The notes under the pieces were generated by a model. That model was not told the origin of the DNA. It saw only the letters and a program-made list of their open reading frames with translations, and did no database searches. From contig DJBM01000063.1 in the NCBI GenBank assembly GCA_002430405.1, forward strand, positions 1 to 5,517: 5,517 nucleotides of DNA. The letters run 5' to 3'. Positions within the stretch are counted from its first letter, which is position 1. Each line of letters opens with the position of its first letter. A program made the translations under genes and the position numbers. This DNA is from Actinobacteria bacterium UBA5976. Its GTDB lineage: Bacteria > Actinomycetota > Actinomycetes > S36-B12 > UBA5976. Of this stretch, positions 1 to 5,517 are shown in pieces.

Positions 1-2
1 GA

Positions 3-89
3 GTTCAGTCCCTTGCTAACATTGCCCCGACTCTCAATGAGAACTCCAACTTCTGGGGTTCAGTTCAAAATCAGGTCAGGATTTGTTAA
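3..89 (+). CDS. Possible C-terminal tail of a truncated plus-strand gene
   Basis: One plus-strand frame is open from the window edge to a TAA at 87-89 and reads as about 28 residues of protein-like sequence (for example NIAPTLNENSNFWGSVQNQ) before the stop. If real, it is the end of a gene beginning outside the window, converging on the GntR regulator and overlapping its 3' end by 14 bp. The product is not recognisable. The opposite strand is also open over part of this stretch (reading PEVGVLIESRGNVSKG) but has no ATG, GTG or TTG start in that frame, so the plus-strand reading is preferred. An open frame this short can arise by chance. Confidence 0.3.
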   Translation, partial: VQSLANIAPTLNENSNFWGSVQNQVRIC

Positions 90-723
90 TGGCCTGACTT
101 ACGACATTCACTGAGTTTTCTCGATGAGCGGCTTGTTGCGCAATTGCGGTTTCCACATCACGAGCAATTAGCGCAGAAATCATGTGACGATGTTCAGTAT
201 TCATGTGCGTTAAATTCGCAGAAGTCGCGAAGTAAACGCCTCGGTAAGCATCAGTTGCATCCCACTGATTTCGAATCATGCGAACTAATCGAGGCATGTT
301 GCTTGCCTCAAAAATTGCGAAATGGAAACGTCGATTGGCTGCAGTTACGGCAGTTACATTGCCAGTTTTTGCCGCCGCCTCAACATCAACCAATATGTCT
401 TCTAAATATTCAATGTCGTCATCGGTGAGTAATGGCACCCCAACGCGTAGCGCTTCGTCTTCCAGGATTGAGCGAATTCGGTATACCTCGACCAAATCGG
501 CCACGCTTAAATCTGCAACAAAGTAACCACGATGTGGATGATATGTAACTTGGCCTTCACCTTCAAGAACTTTAAGGGCTTCTCGTAATGGCACCCGACT
601 AACACCGAGGCTGGCGGCGAGGGAATCCTGAATTACTTGCTGACCAGGCTTAAGTTTTCCAGAGGCAATTTGCAAGCGTAGCTCGCGGAGCACCCCTTCT
701 TGAGCTGTAATTGACTCACTCAT
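76..723 (-). CDS. GntR family transcriptional regulator, FadR/FCD subfamily
   Basis: This is a 215-residue cytoplasmic DNA-binding regulator, a usual length for the FadR subfamily. Residues 8-72 form the GntR winged helix-turn-helix: the LRLQIASGKLKPGQ opening, the helix-turn-helix around SLAASLGVSRVPLREAL (34-50) with its typical VSRxPxREAL recognition segment, then the wing HPHRGYFVA. Residues 75-205 are an all-helical FCD effector domain with the metal-site pattern Asn130-x3-His134, His178 and His200. The first position is more often Asp, so Asn130 is a mild departure. FCD regulators usually bind small carboxylic acids and release DNA when they do. The start codon overlaps the CoA-transferase stop as ATGA, giving translational coupling and a two-gene operon. 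An inverted repeat before the CoA-transferase is its likely operator. The effector is unknown; the acid handled by the adjacent CoA-transferase is the natural guess. Confidence 0.93.
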   Translation of the reverse strand: MSESITAQEGVLRELRLQIASGKLKPGQQVIQDSLAASLGVSRVPLREALKVLEGEGQVTYHPHRGYFVADLSVADLVEVYRIRSILEDEALRVGVPLLTDDDIEYLEDILVDVEAAAKTGNVTAVTAANRRFHFAIFEASNMPRLVRMIRNQWDATDAYRGVYFATSANLTHMNTEHRHMISALIARDVETAIAQQAAHRENSVNVVSQAINKS

Positions 724-1829
724 GCTTCATCCAAACTTGGCGGTGCTACGTCGTAACGCACCGGGGTTTTGGAAAAAGTGATTGGATTTGCAATTTGCCG
801 CCGCAATTCGCCATCTTGCGCAATCGTAATAATTGGATTTAGCTCAAGCGATGTTGCCAATTCAAAGGCATCATCAATAGCGTTAATAGGTCCGCATGGA
901 ACGCCACTGATGGATAGCGCCTTCCACCAGTGATCGGCACCCTGCGTTAAAAACTGCTTGACAAGTAGTTCGTTTAATTCAATTCGATTTGAAACCCGAT
1001 CAGGATTTGTTTTGAATCTTTCCTCACTTGCAATTTCTGGGATTCCCAATTCTTCACATAACTTAACAAACTGACCATCATTTCCAACGGCTACTACTAT
1101 CGGTCTATCTGATGTTTGATAAACCTCGTAAGGGCTAATCGATGGGTGCGCATTTCCTAAAATTCCTGGAACAACTCCGCCACTTACAAATGAGCTTGCC
1201 TGATTCACCATGGCTGATAAGAGTGAGGAAAGTAAGTTAACTTCGATTTCTTGGCCTTCACCGGATAAATTGCGATGATTAAGCGCAGCCAAAATTCCAA
1301 TCGTTGCGTGCATTCCAGTTATAACGTCCACTAGCGCAACGCCTACTTTTGTTGGTTGGCCAGGTGCAGGACCAGTAACACTCATCAACCCACCCATTGC
1401 CTGGACTAACAAATCATATCCAGGCATTGCGGCACCTGCGCCTGAACCAAATCCTGTGATCGAACAGTAAATAACATCTGCTTTCAATTTTTTTACGGAA
1501 TCGTAGTCAAGTCCAAATTTTTGACTATTACTTGGTGGGAAGTTATGAATCACAATGTCTGCCCGCTTTATCAATTCGTGAGCTTCGGCAAGGCCTGCGG
1601 GCGTCGTCATATCTATTGCAACGGATGTCTTGTTGCGATTAACGGATTCAAAGTAGGTTGCCCGACCCGCTTCATCAAATGGTGGACCCCAATGGCGAGT
1701 ATCGTCGCCGAATTCGGGGCGCTCAACTTTAATGACAGTTGCGCCCATATCACCGAGCAACATAGTGGCATACGGACCAGCCAAAACTCGCGTGAAATCT
1801 GCCACAACTAAACCGTCTAACGCACCCAT
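720..1829 (-). CDS. Class III CoA-transferase (CaiB/BaiF family)
   Basis: The 369-residue protein has the family hallmarks: an N-terminal LxGLxVxDFTRVLAGPYATMLLGDMGA-type segment followed by VIKVERP (residues 5-38), ESVNRNKTSVAID (61-73), the GYDLLVQAMGGLMSVTG block (138-153) and VGVALVDVITG (162-172), in which Asp168 is the expected nucleophile forming the acyl/CoA anhydride intermediates. Its length is close to the usual 370-410. Such enzymes move CoA from a donor thioester to a carboxylic acid in the cytoplasm (formate/oxalate, carnitine, succinate/aromatic acids and others). The acid used here cannot be told from sequence. The ATG at 1829 puts the family N-terminus in place. No good Shine-Dalgarno precedes it, but a TACAAT hexamer lies 6 nt upstream, pointing to leaderless translation. 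The frame is open a further 17 codons upstream to a TAA at 1881-1883 without a better start. The gene is the first of an operon with the GntR regulator. Confidence 0.93.
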   Translation of the reverse strand: MGALDGLVVADFTRVLAGPYATMLLGDMGATVIKVERPEFGDDTRHWGPPFDEAGRATYFESVNRNKTSVAIDMTTPAGLAEAHELIKRADIVIHNFPPSNSQKFGLDYDSVKKLKADVIYCSITGFGSGAGAAMPGYDLLVQAMGGLMSVTGPAPGQPTKVGVALVDVITGMHATIGILAALNHRNLSGEGQEIEVNLLSSLLSAMVNQASSFVSGGVVPGILGNAHPSISPYEVYQTSDRPIVVAVGNDGQFVKLCEELGIPEIASEERFKTNPDRVSNRIELNELLVKQFLTQGADHWWKALSISGVPCGPINAIDDAFELATSLELNPIITIAQDGELRRQIANPITFSKTPVRYDVAPPSLDEA

Positions 1830-1834
1830 TCCAT

Positions 1835-1848
1835 GATTGTATCCAATC
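1835..1848. promoter_or_regulatory. Candidate GntR operator, inverted repeat GATTG-n4-CAATC
   Basis: GATTGTATCCAATC has perfect 5-bp inverted arms around a 4-bp centre. The TTG-TATC-CAA core resembles the TTGTATnCAA-like palindromes bound by many FCD-type GntR regulators. It overlaps the proposed -10 hexamer of the operon that contains the GntR gene, the position expected for autorepression. Assignment to this particular regulator rests on proximity and general resemblance; no second exact copy was noticed elsewhere in the window. Confidence 0.45.
1836..1841 (-). promoter_or_regulatory. Probable -10 hexamer of a leaderless promoter for the CoA-transferase/GntR operon
   Basis: On the minus strand the sequence reads TACAAT, then six bases (CATGGA), then the ATG of the CoA-transferase. 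TACAAT matches the TAnnnT -10 pattern at 5 of 6 consensus positions. Its distance puts the expected transcription start at or next to the A of the ATG. Leaderless mRNAs with this layout are common in actinobacteria. No convincing -35 lies 16-18 bp upstream (the nearest candidates, CTATTG or TATTGC, are poor). The lack of a clear ribosome binding site before this start supports the reading. Confidence 0.5.
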
Positions 1849-1880
1849 CGTGGGCTAGCAATAGTTAATTCTTCAGGGCT

Positions 1881-2102
1881 TTAAATGTCTTTTAACTCAA
1901 CAATTCTGCCGTGCTGTCCAGGTTCTTCCGGAGTCGCTGGGCGACCCTTAGTTCGAATAAACATTCGAGGCGCCCCGCCCGCTGGTTGCTTAACATTACG
2001 AAAAATATACAAACTGCATAATCGTGTTGTGCAAAAATTTGTCTCAGCTAATCCCTGGGTTCGACGCAACTGATACCCAAATGGTTTATCGCAGCCTTCC
2101 AA
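1881..2102 (-). CDS. Doubtful small ORF or gene remnant, 73 codons
   Basis: This open frame starts at a TTG directly after an in-frame TAA and ends at TAA 1881-1883. It lies in the same reading frame as the CoA-transferase, separated from it by that stop and 17 further sense codons. There is only a poorly spaced AGGA upstream. The C-terminal half looks protein-like (for example GRPATPEEPGQHGRIVELKD), while the N-terminal half is cysteine-rich and unconvincing. I do not recognise a family. It may be a spurious frame, a true small protein, or the end of a degraded gene. Confidence 0.18.
   Translation of the reverse strand: MEGCDKPFGYQLRRTQGLAETNFCTTRLCSLYIFRNVKQPAGGAPRMFIRTKGRPATPEEPGQHGRIVELKDI
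1953..1968. repeat. Inverted repeat TCGAAT-n4-ATTCGA
   Basis: TCGAATAAACATTCGA has perfect 6-bp arms with a 4-bp centre. It has the same 4-bp spacing as the putative operator at 1835-1848 but a different arm sequence. It sits in the divergent spacer about 220 bp before the amidohydrolase start and 125 bp before the CoA-transferase start. It could be a binding site for another dimeric regulator or simply a chance palindrome. Confidence 0.3.
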
Positions 2103-2174
2103 TTAATTAGTGGGTTCCTGCACCGTAAATTAAGTTATCTGTAAAAATAGCCTCAGCAAATTCGCCAGAATATC

Positions 2175-2180
2175 AGGGAG
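2175..2180 (+). promoter_or_regulatory. Ribosome binding site for the amidohydrolase
   Basis: AGGGAG lies 7 nt before the ATG at 2188, a good Shine-Dalgarno match and spacing. It fixes this start and contrasts with the leaderless-looking divergent gene. Confidence 0.75.
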
Positions 2181-2187
2181 AAAATCA

Positions 2188-3783
2188 ATGACAACGACAG
2201 TTTGGCATAACGGCAAAGTCTGGATTGATCAAAACGAATCTACCCATGCGATTGCAGCCACTGATGGAGTAATCGTTGCCCATGGCGACGCAGCACTCGA
2301 GCTATCTGCTGATGTGAGTGTGGATTTAAATGGCTCAACTTTGCTTCCCGGTTTTGGCGATGGCCACGCTCATCCAATTTTTGGTGGCGTTGAAACATTA
2401 TTTGCCCCTGTCCGAGGTCCAGAAAAACTTGATGAACTACTTGATGCCGTAAAAAAATGGGCCGATGAAAATCCAGATGCAGATTGGGTGCGCGGTGAGG
2501 GTTATGATCCGAGCTTGGCTCCAATGGGAATTTTCGATGCTAAGTGGCTTGATGAAATAGTTCCAGACCGACCAGTTGTGCTACGCGCGATGGATTACCA
2601 CACCGCATGGGTTAACACCAAGGCAATGGAACTTGCCGGCATTACTAGCGAAACACCGCAACCTCCTGATGGCGAGATTCCGCATCGCGAAGATGGGACA
2701 CCAATTGGCACGCTGCGTGAATGGGGCGCTTGGTCCATGGTTTACAACTTGTTACCACCGCTGGACAATGAGCAGCGACACAAAGCTGCTCTGGCCGCGT
2801 CAGCTGCATTTTCTTCTTGTGGTGTTACTTGGGCGCAAGATGCCTGGGTTGAAGATGACACGTTGGAAACTTGGCTTCTCGCTGCCAAATCTGGCGCGCT
2901 TAAATTCCGCGCGAACCTTGCCTGGTTCGCTGAGCCAGAAGGAATTTGGAAAACAAAAATTGATGGTTTTTCAAAAAATCGTGATCGCTTAGCAACGGAA
3001 GCTCCAGATTTACTAACTGGAAATACCATTAAGTTTTTTGCCGATGGAATTCTTGAAGGTGGTACGGCAGCGGTACTTGAAGATTATTGCGATTGCCCAA
3101 ATAAAGGTATTCCTAACTGGCGCCGTGAGGAATTAATTGAAGCAGTTGGTGAAGCGGTCAAGCGAGGTTTTCAGCCGCATATTCATGCCATTGGTGATGC
3201 TGGAATTCGCAATGCCCTCGATGCGATTGAGGAAGCGCGCAAAGTTCACAAAGAAATAATCAATCCAGTAATTGCACATTCACAACTAATTGATCCAGCA
3301 GATTTACCTCGCTTTAAGCAACTGGATGTGATTGCAAATTTTGAGCCACTTTGGGCGCAATTAGCTAATGAGCAAGTTGTCCTAACTGTTCCAAGACTTG
3401 GACAAGAACGCGCAGATCGTCAGTATCCAATTGCCACGCTGCTACGCAGTGGCACGAAAATTTCCTTTGGATCTGATTGGCCAGTAACTTCGCCAGTGCC
3501 GATGCAAGGAATCGGCGTGGCAATCACCCGCCAGACTGATGAAGCTAAACCACCAGAGGGTTGGGTATCAAAAGAACGCTTGACACTAGATGAGGCACTG
3601 ACTGCTTACACAATGGGTTCGGCAGTACAAGCTGGGGAGACTCACTTATGGGGCGACTTAGCAATTGGAAAACGTGCTGACATCGCCATGTTGGATAGTG
3701 ACATTCATGCGCTGGAGCCAATGCAGGTGCGCAGAGCAAAAGTTGTTGGCACTTGGCTCGGTGGCGTGCGAGTACATGGCTAG
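2188..3783 (+). CDS. Amidohydrolase family 3 enzyme (YtcJ / N-substituted formamide deformylase-like)
   Basis: The 531-residue cytoplasmic protein (no signal peptide or membrane segment) matches the Amidohydro_3 branch of the metal-dependent amidohydrolase superfamily at typical length. It has an N-terminal beta-sandwich strand set (VWHNGKVWI), then LLPGFGDGHAHP with metal ligands His60 and His62, and DYHTAWVNTKAM (136-147). Next come KFFADGILEGG with Lys282 as the likely carbamylated bridge, HIHAIGDAG (His331/His333), VIAHSQ (His364), and SFGSDWPV with Asp430 as the catalytic or metal Asp. The C-terminus returns to the sandwich (GDLAIGKRADIAMLDSD). Characterised relatives hydrolyse N-substituted formamides or other C-N amide bonds, but most YtcJ-like proteins have no known substrate, so the reaction here is inferred only as amide/C-N hydrolysis. 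The ATG has a good AGGGAG site. It is first in the plus-strand cluster, 29 bp before the fused urease gene, suggesting a joint role in nitrogen-compound breakdown. Confidence 0.9.
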   Translation: MTTTVWHNGKVWIDQNESTHAIAATDGVIVAHGDAALELSADVSVDLNGSTLLPGFGDGHAHPIFGGVETLFAPVRGPEKLDELLDAVKKWADENPDADWVRGEGYDPSLAPMGIFDAKWLDEIVPDRPVVLRAMDYHTAWVNTKAMELAGITSETPQPPDGEIPHREDGTPIGTLREWGAWSMVYNLLPPLDNEQRHKAALAASAAFSSCGVTWAQDAWVEDDTLETWLLAAKSGALKFRANLAWFAEPEGIWKTKIDGFSKNRDRLATEAPDLLTGNTIKFFADGILEGGTAAVLEDYCDCPNKGIPNWRREELIEAVGEAVKRGFQPHIHAIGDAGIRNALDAIEEARKVHKEIINPVIAHSQLIDPADLPRFKQLDVIANFEPLWAQLANEQVVLTVPRLGQERADRQYPIATLLRSGTKISFGSDWPVTSPVPMQGIGVAITRQTDEAKPPEGWVSKERLTLDEALTAYTMGSAVQAGETHLWGDLAIGKRADIAMLDSDIHALEPMQVRRAKVVGTWLGGVRVHG

Positions 3784-3797
3784 TAGCAATTAAATAT

Positions 3798-3802
3798 GAG
3801 GG
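3798..3802 (+). promoter_or_regulatory. Ribosome binding site for the fused urease subunit
   Basis: GAGGG lies 10 nt before the ATG at 3813 in the 29-bp gap after the amidohydrolase stop. The gap holds no terminator, which supports co-transcription. Confidence 0.55.
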
Positions 3803-3812
3803 CTAAATAAGT

Positions 3813-4490
3813 ATGGAGCTGACTCCATCAGAGCAAGATCGGCTTTTGATTTTTAGTGTTGCCCAATTAGCCCAAGCCCGTCGGGCTCGTGGCGTAAAAC
3901 TAAATAAACCAGAAGCGGTTTCGCTGATATCTCATGCCGTGATCGAGGCAGCGCGTGACGGTAATACGCACGCGCAAGCATTGCAAGCTGGACTTAATGC
4001 GATTACGGATAATGAACTTCTTCCCGGAATCGGATCGATGTTGCGTGGAATCGCGGTTGAAGCGGTATTCGATGATGGGCGACGCTTAGTTGTCGTGGAT
4101 TATGAAACATCTGATCCACAAGTTCCTGGCCAAGTAACAAGACTTGAACCAACTTCAAGAACTGCAAAAAGTGGAGCAGTGACAATTTCCGTGCACAACA
4201 ACGCAGCAATTCAAATATCAGTTACAACCCACATGCATTTCTTCGAAGTAAACCCACATTTGGTATTTGATCGACCTGCAACATACGGCATGCATCTTGA
4301 TATAAAAGCTGGCGGGCACGTTGACTTTCCTTCTGGTGAAACTGTAACTGTGCAGCTAGTTCCAATAACTGGAGATCGCGTCTTAATCGGTTTCGCTGGA
4401 CTTGTTGATGGTCCACTAGATGAGCCCGGCATGAAGGAACGCGCCATCGAGCGAGCGCGAACTCTTGGCTACTTAAGCGAACAAAAATGA
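3813..4490 (+). CDS. ureAB: Fused urease gamma/beta subunit (UreA-UreB)
   Basis: The 225-residue protein joins two urease structural subunits that are separate in most bacteria. Residues 1-97 are the gamma subunit: MELTPSEQDRLLIF at the start, ARGVKLNKPEAVSLIS, and a shortened form of the usual VEATFPDGTKLV end (VEAVFDDGRRLVVV, 82-95). Residues about 104-201 are the beta subunit: the usual IPGE becomes VPGQ (104-107), and THMHFFEVNPHLVFDRP (139-155), HLDIKAGGHVDFPSGE and RVLIGFAGLVDGPLD follow. A charged tail of about 22 residues ends the protein. The MELTP start is exactly the family start. Gamma-beta fusions are known in some actinobacteria and in Helicobacter. With the alpha subunit it should form the urease core, (alpha, gamma-beta)3 or a multiple. 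Its stop overlaps the alpha start as ATGA, which favours equal production. The beta loop reads TTHMHF where SHYHF is usual. Confidence 0.93.
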   Translation: MELTPSEQDRLLIFSVAQLAQARRARGVKLNKPEAVSLISHAVIEAARDGNTHAQALQAGLNAITDNELLPGIGSMLRGIAVEAVFDDGRRLVVVDYETSDPQVPGQVTRLEPTSRTAKSGAVTISVHNNAAIQISVTTHMHFFEVNPHLVFDRPATYGMHLDIKAGGHVDFPSGETVTVQLVPITGDRVLIGFAGLVDGPLDEPGMKERAIERARTLGYLSEQK

Positions 4491-5517
4491 ATAAGCAAGA
4501 ATTAATTGAGAGTCAACAAGATATTGCAGTGCACGGAGCACGCAAAGGTGACTTTGTTCGCTTGGGCGATACTGCGCTTGTAGTTCGTGTCGAGGCAGAT
4601 GACCGCGAACTCGGCAATGAAGTTCAAATCGGTTTTGGGAAAAACTTGCGCGACGGAATTGGGATGCGCTCAGTTTCCAGCAATGAATCGTGCGATGTGG
4701 TCGTGACAAACGTCCTGATAATTGATGCCGTACTCGGCATTCGCGTGAGTTCAATTGGAATTCGTAACGGCAGAATTGCCGCAATTGGTCGGGCTGGTAA
4801 TCCAGACACTATGGATGGCATTGATGTCGTGGTTGGCAGCGGCAGCATCGTTATTCCTGGCGAAGGACTAATTGCAACTGCTGGCGGGATCGATACGCAT
4901 GTGCATGCCATGTCTCCCCGAGTTTGCGATGCTGCGCTATCTAGTGGAGTGACGACAATAATCGCCCAAGAATTTGGTCCATTTTGGGGAGTTGGAGTCA
5001 GTTCAAAGTGGGCACTTGATCATGCTCGCAATATGTATGGGGCGTGGCCGCTCAATGTTGGAATCCTCGGTCGAGCAGCGGGCTCGACAACAGCGCCACT
5101 TCAAGAAGCTCTTGCTGGAGGAGTATGTGGCTTCAAAATTCATGAGGACACTGGCGCGCACCCACGCACAATTGATACCACTTTGAAGTTTGCCGATGAA
5201 CATGATGTCGCAGTCGCACTTCACACTGATGGATTAAATGAAATGTTGAGTGTGGCTGAAACGATCAAGGTAATCGCAGGTCGCGCAGTGCACGCCTTCC
5301 ATGTCGAAGGCTGCGGTGGCGGGCATACACCTGATGTTTTGCAGTTAGCCGGACGCGACAACATTTTGGCATCTTCCACGAATCCAACGCTTGCCTATGG
5401 CGTGAACGCAGCAGATGAACATGTCGCCATGATTATTTCTGCGCACGGTATGAATCCGGAATTACCAAGCGATGTACAAATGGCGCGAAACCGAGTTCGC
5501 AATGCAACTATGGCAGC
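4487..5517 (+). CDS. ureC: Urease alpha subunit, divergent, 3' end beyond the window
   Basis: The first 343 codons, about 60 percent of the usual 565-570, are present with no stop before the window end. Urease alpha holds the dinickel site that hydrolyses urea to ammonia and carbamate. Visible family features are GDFVRLGDT (21-29), FGKNLRDGIG (50-59), RIAAIGRAGNPD (96-107) and TAGGIDTHVH with nickel ligands His138/His140. Further on are GFKIHED with carbamylated Lys217, His219 and Asp221, ALHTDG with His246, VHAFHVEGCGGGH with His269/His272, SSTNPTLAYGVN, catalytic His320 and Arg336. From Lys217 onward the numbering matches Klebsiella urease exactly. Departures are Ala319 for the flap Cys, Gly321 for His, and a rewritten stretch near 164-180 (GPFWGVGVSSK) in place of the usual GPAxGTxATTxTPG, about 4 residues shorter. 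The last nickel ligand (Asp360) lies outside. It starts inside the ureAB stop (ATGA) with little Shine-Dalgarno, so it is probably translationally coupled. It is either a functional divergent urease or a urease paralogue with another urea-like substrate. Confidence 0.9.
   Translation, partial: MNKQELIESQQDIAVHGARKGDFVRLGDTALVVRVEADDRELGNEVQIGFGKNLRDGIGMRSVSSNESCDVVVTNVLIIDAVLGIRVSSIGIRNGRIAAIGRAGNPDTMDGIDVVVGSGSIVIPGEGLIATAGGIDTHVHAMSPRVCDAALSSGVTTIIAQEFGPFWGVGVSSKWALDHARNMYGAWPLNVGILGRAAGSTTAPLQEALAGGVCGFKIHEDTGAHPRTIDTTLKFADEHDVAVALHTDGLNEMLSVAETIKVIAGRAVHAFHVEGCGGGHTPDVLQLAGRDNILASSTNPTLAYGVNAADEHVAMIISAHGMNPELPSDVQMARNRVRNATMA

Larger units (their letters stand above)
1849..2187. other. 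Divergent intergenic region
   Basis: With 1830-1848 this forms the 358-bp space between two divergently transcribed operons, so it should carry the promoter for the amidohydrolase-urease cluster. For that promoter only weak TAnnnT candidates are seen (TAAATT at 2126-2131 and TAAGTT at 2131-2136), neither with a good -35. The stretch 1921-1990 is more GC-rich than its surroundings and holds two small inverted repeats (1933-1945 GTCGC-TGG-GCGAC, and 1953-1968). The 2000-2187 part is AT-rich. I found no tRNA, riboswitch or convincing terminator. On the minus strand, short protein-like open stretches exist (1881-2102, and about 20 codons within 2103-2170 in another frame), which could be remnants of a decayed gene. 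Confidence 0.6.

Noticed and set aside
73..100. Hairpin overlapping the GntR stop, GTCAGG/CCTGAC with a 12-nt loop, followed on the minus strand by GATTTTG
   Set aside because: The perfect stem is only 6 bp, the loop is long and the T-run is four bases, so it is too weak to call a terminator.
1885..2073. Plus-strand 62-codon open frame with an AGGG 6 nt before its ATG
   Set aside because: The composition is not protein-like, no family is recognised and it lies opposite another doubtful frame in the control region. The AGGG is likely chance.
2051..2085. GGGTTCGACGC, resembling a tRNA T-loop or the 5' end of tmRNA
   Set aside because: The flanks do not form the required 5-bp T stem, and no acceptor, D or anticodon arms can be built around it.
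2576..3029. Alternative open frames on both strands inside the amidohydrolase
   Set aside because: They are shadows of the real gene: no ribosome binding sites, no recognisable motifs, full overlap with a well-conserved enzyme.
3796..3810. Four-codon mini-ORF (ATG AGG GCT AAA TAA) just before ureAB
   Set aside because: It overlaps the ribosome binding site and is very short. There is no sign that it is a leader peptide.
4974..5224. Alternative open frames on both strands within ureC
   Set aside because: The urease alpha frame is continuous through this stretch with conserved metal ligands, so these are out-of-frame shadows.

Overview
The window is a compact bacterial segment of intermediate GC (mid-40s percent by eye) with two divergent gene clusters around a 358-bp spacer. 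The fused urease gamma/beta gene, the divergent urease alpha, the tight ATGA overlaps and a probable leaderless promoter suggest an actinobacterium. The moderate GC would fit a streamlined freshwater-type lineage better than a soil streptomycete. This assignment is inference; no rRNA or taxonomic marker is present.

Leftward cluster (minus strand, 1829 to 76): a CaiB/BaiF-type class III CoA-transferase, then an FCD-domain GntR regulator overlapping it by 4 bp. Directly upstream of the CoA-transferase start is a TACAAT -10 hexamer placed for leaderless transcription. It is covered by an inverted repeat, GATTG-n4-CAATC, that looks like a GntR-family operator, so the cluster is probably autoregulated. 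At the far left edge a short open frame on the plus strand may be the tail of a convergent gene.

Spacer (1830-2187): it carries the divergent control region, two further small inverted repeats and a weak 73-codon minus-strand open frame of unknown meaning, possibly a gene remnant.

Rightward cluster (plus strand, 2188 to beyond 5517): an amidohydrolase-3 (YtcJ / N-substituted formamide deformylase-like) enzyme, a fused urease gamma/beta subunit, and the first 343 codons of a urease alpha subunit, cut by the window end. The last two overlap by ATGA, and the spacing suggests one operon.

The most interesting content is the rightward cluster. The alpha subunit keeps every nickel ligand and catalytic residue that can be seen (His138/His140, Lys217, His219, Asp221, His246, His272, His320, Arg336). 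However, it has lost the mobile-flap Cys (Ala319), the following His (Gly321) and the nearly invariant GPAxGTxATTxTPG segment. Together with the amidohydrolase, CoA-transferase and acid-responsive type of regulator, this suggests a catabolic module. An amidohydrolase would open an amide or ureide, a urease-like enzyme would split a urea or urea-like product, and a CoA-transferase would activate a carboxylic acid. The substrate cannot be read from the sequence.
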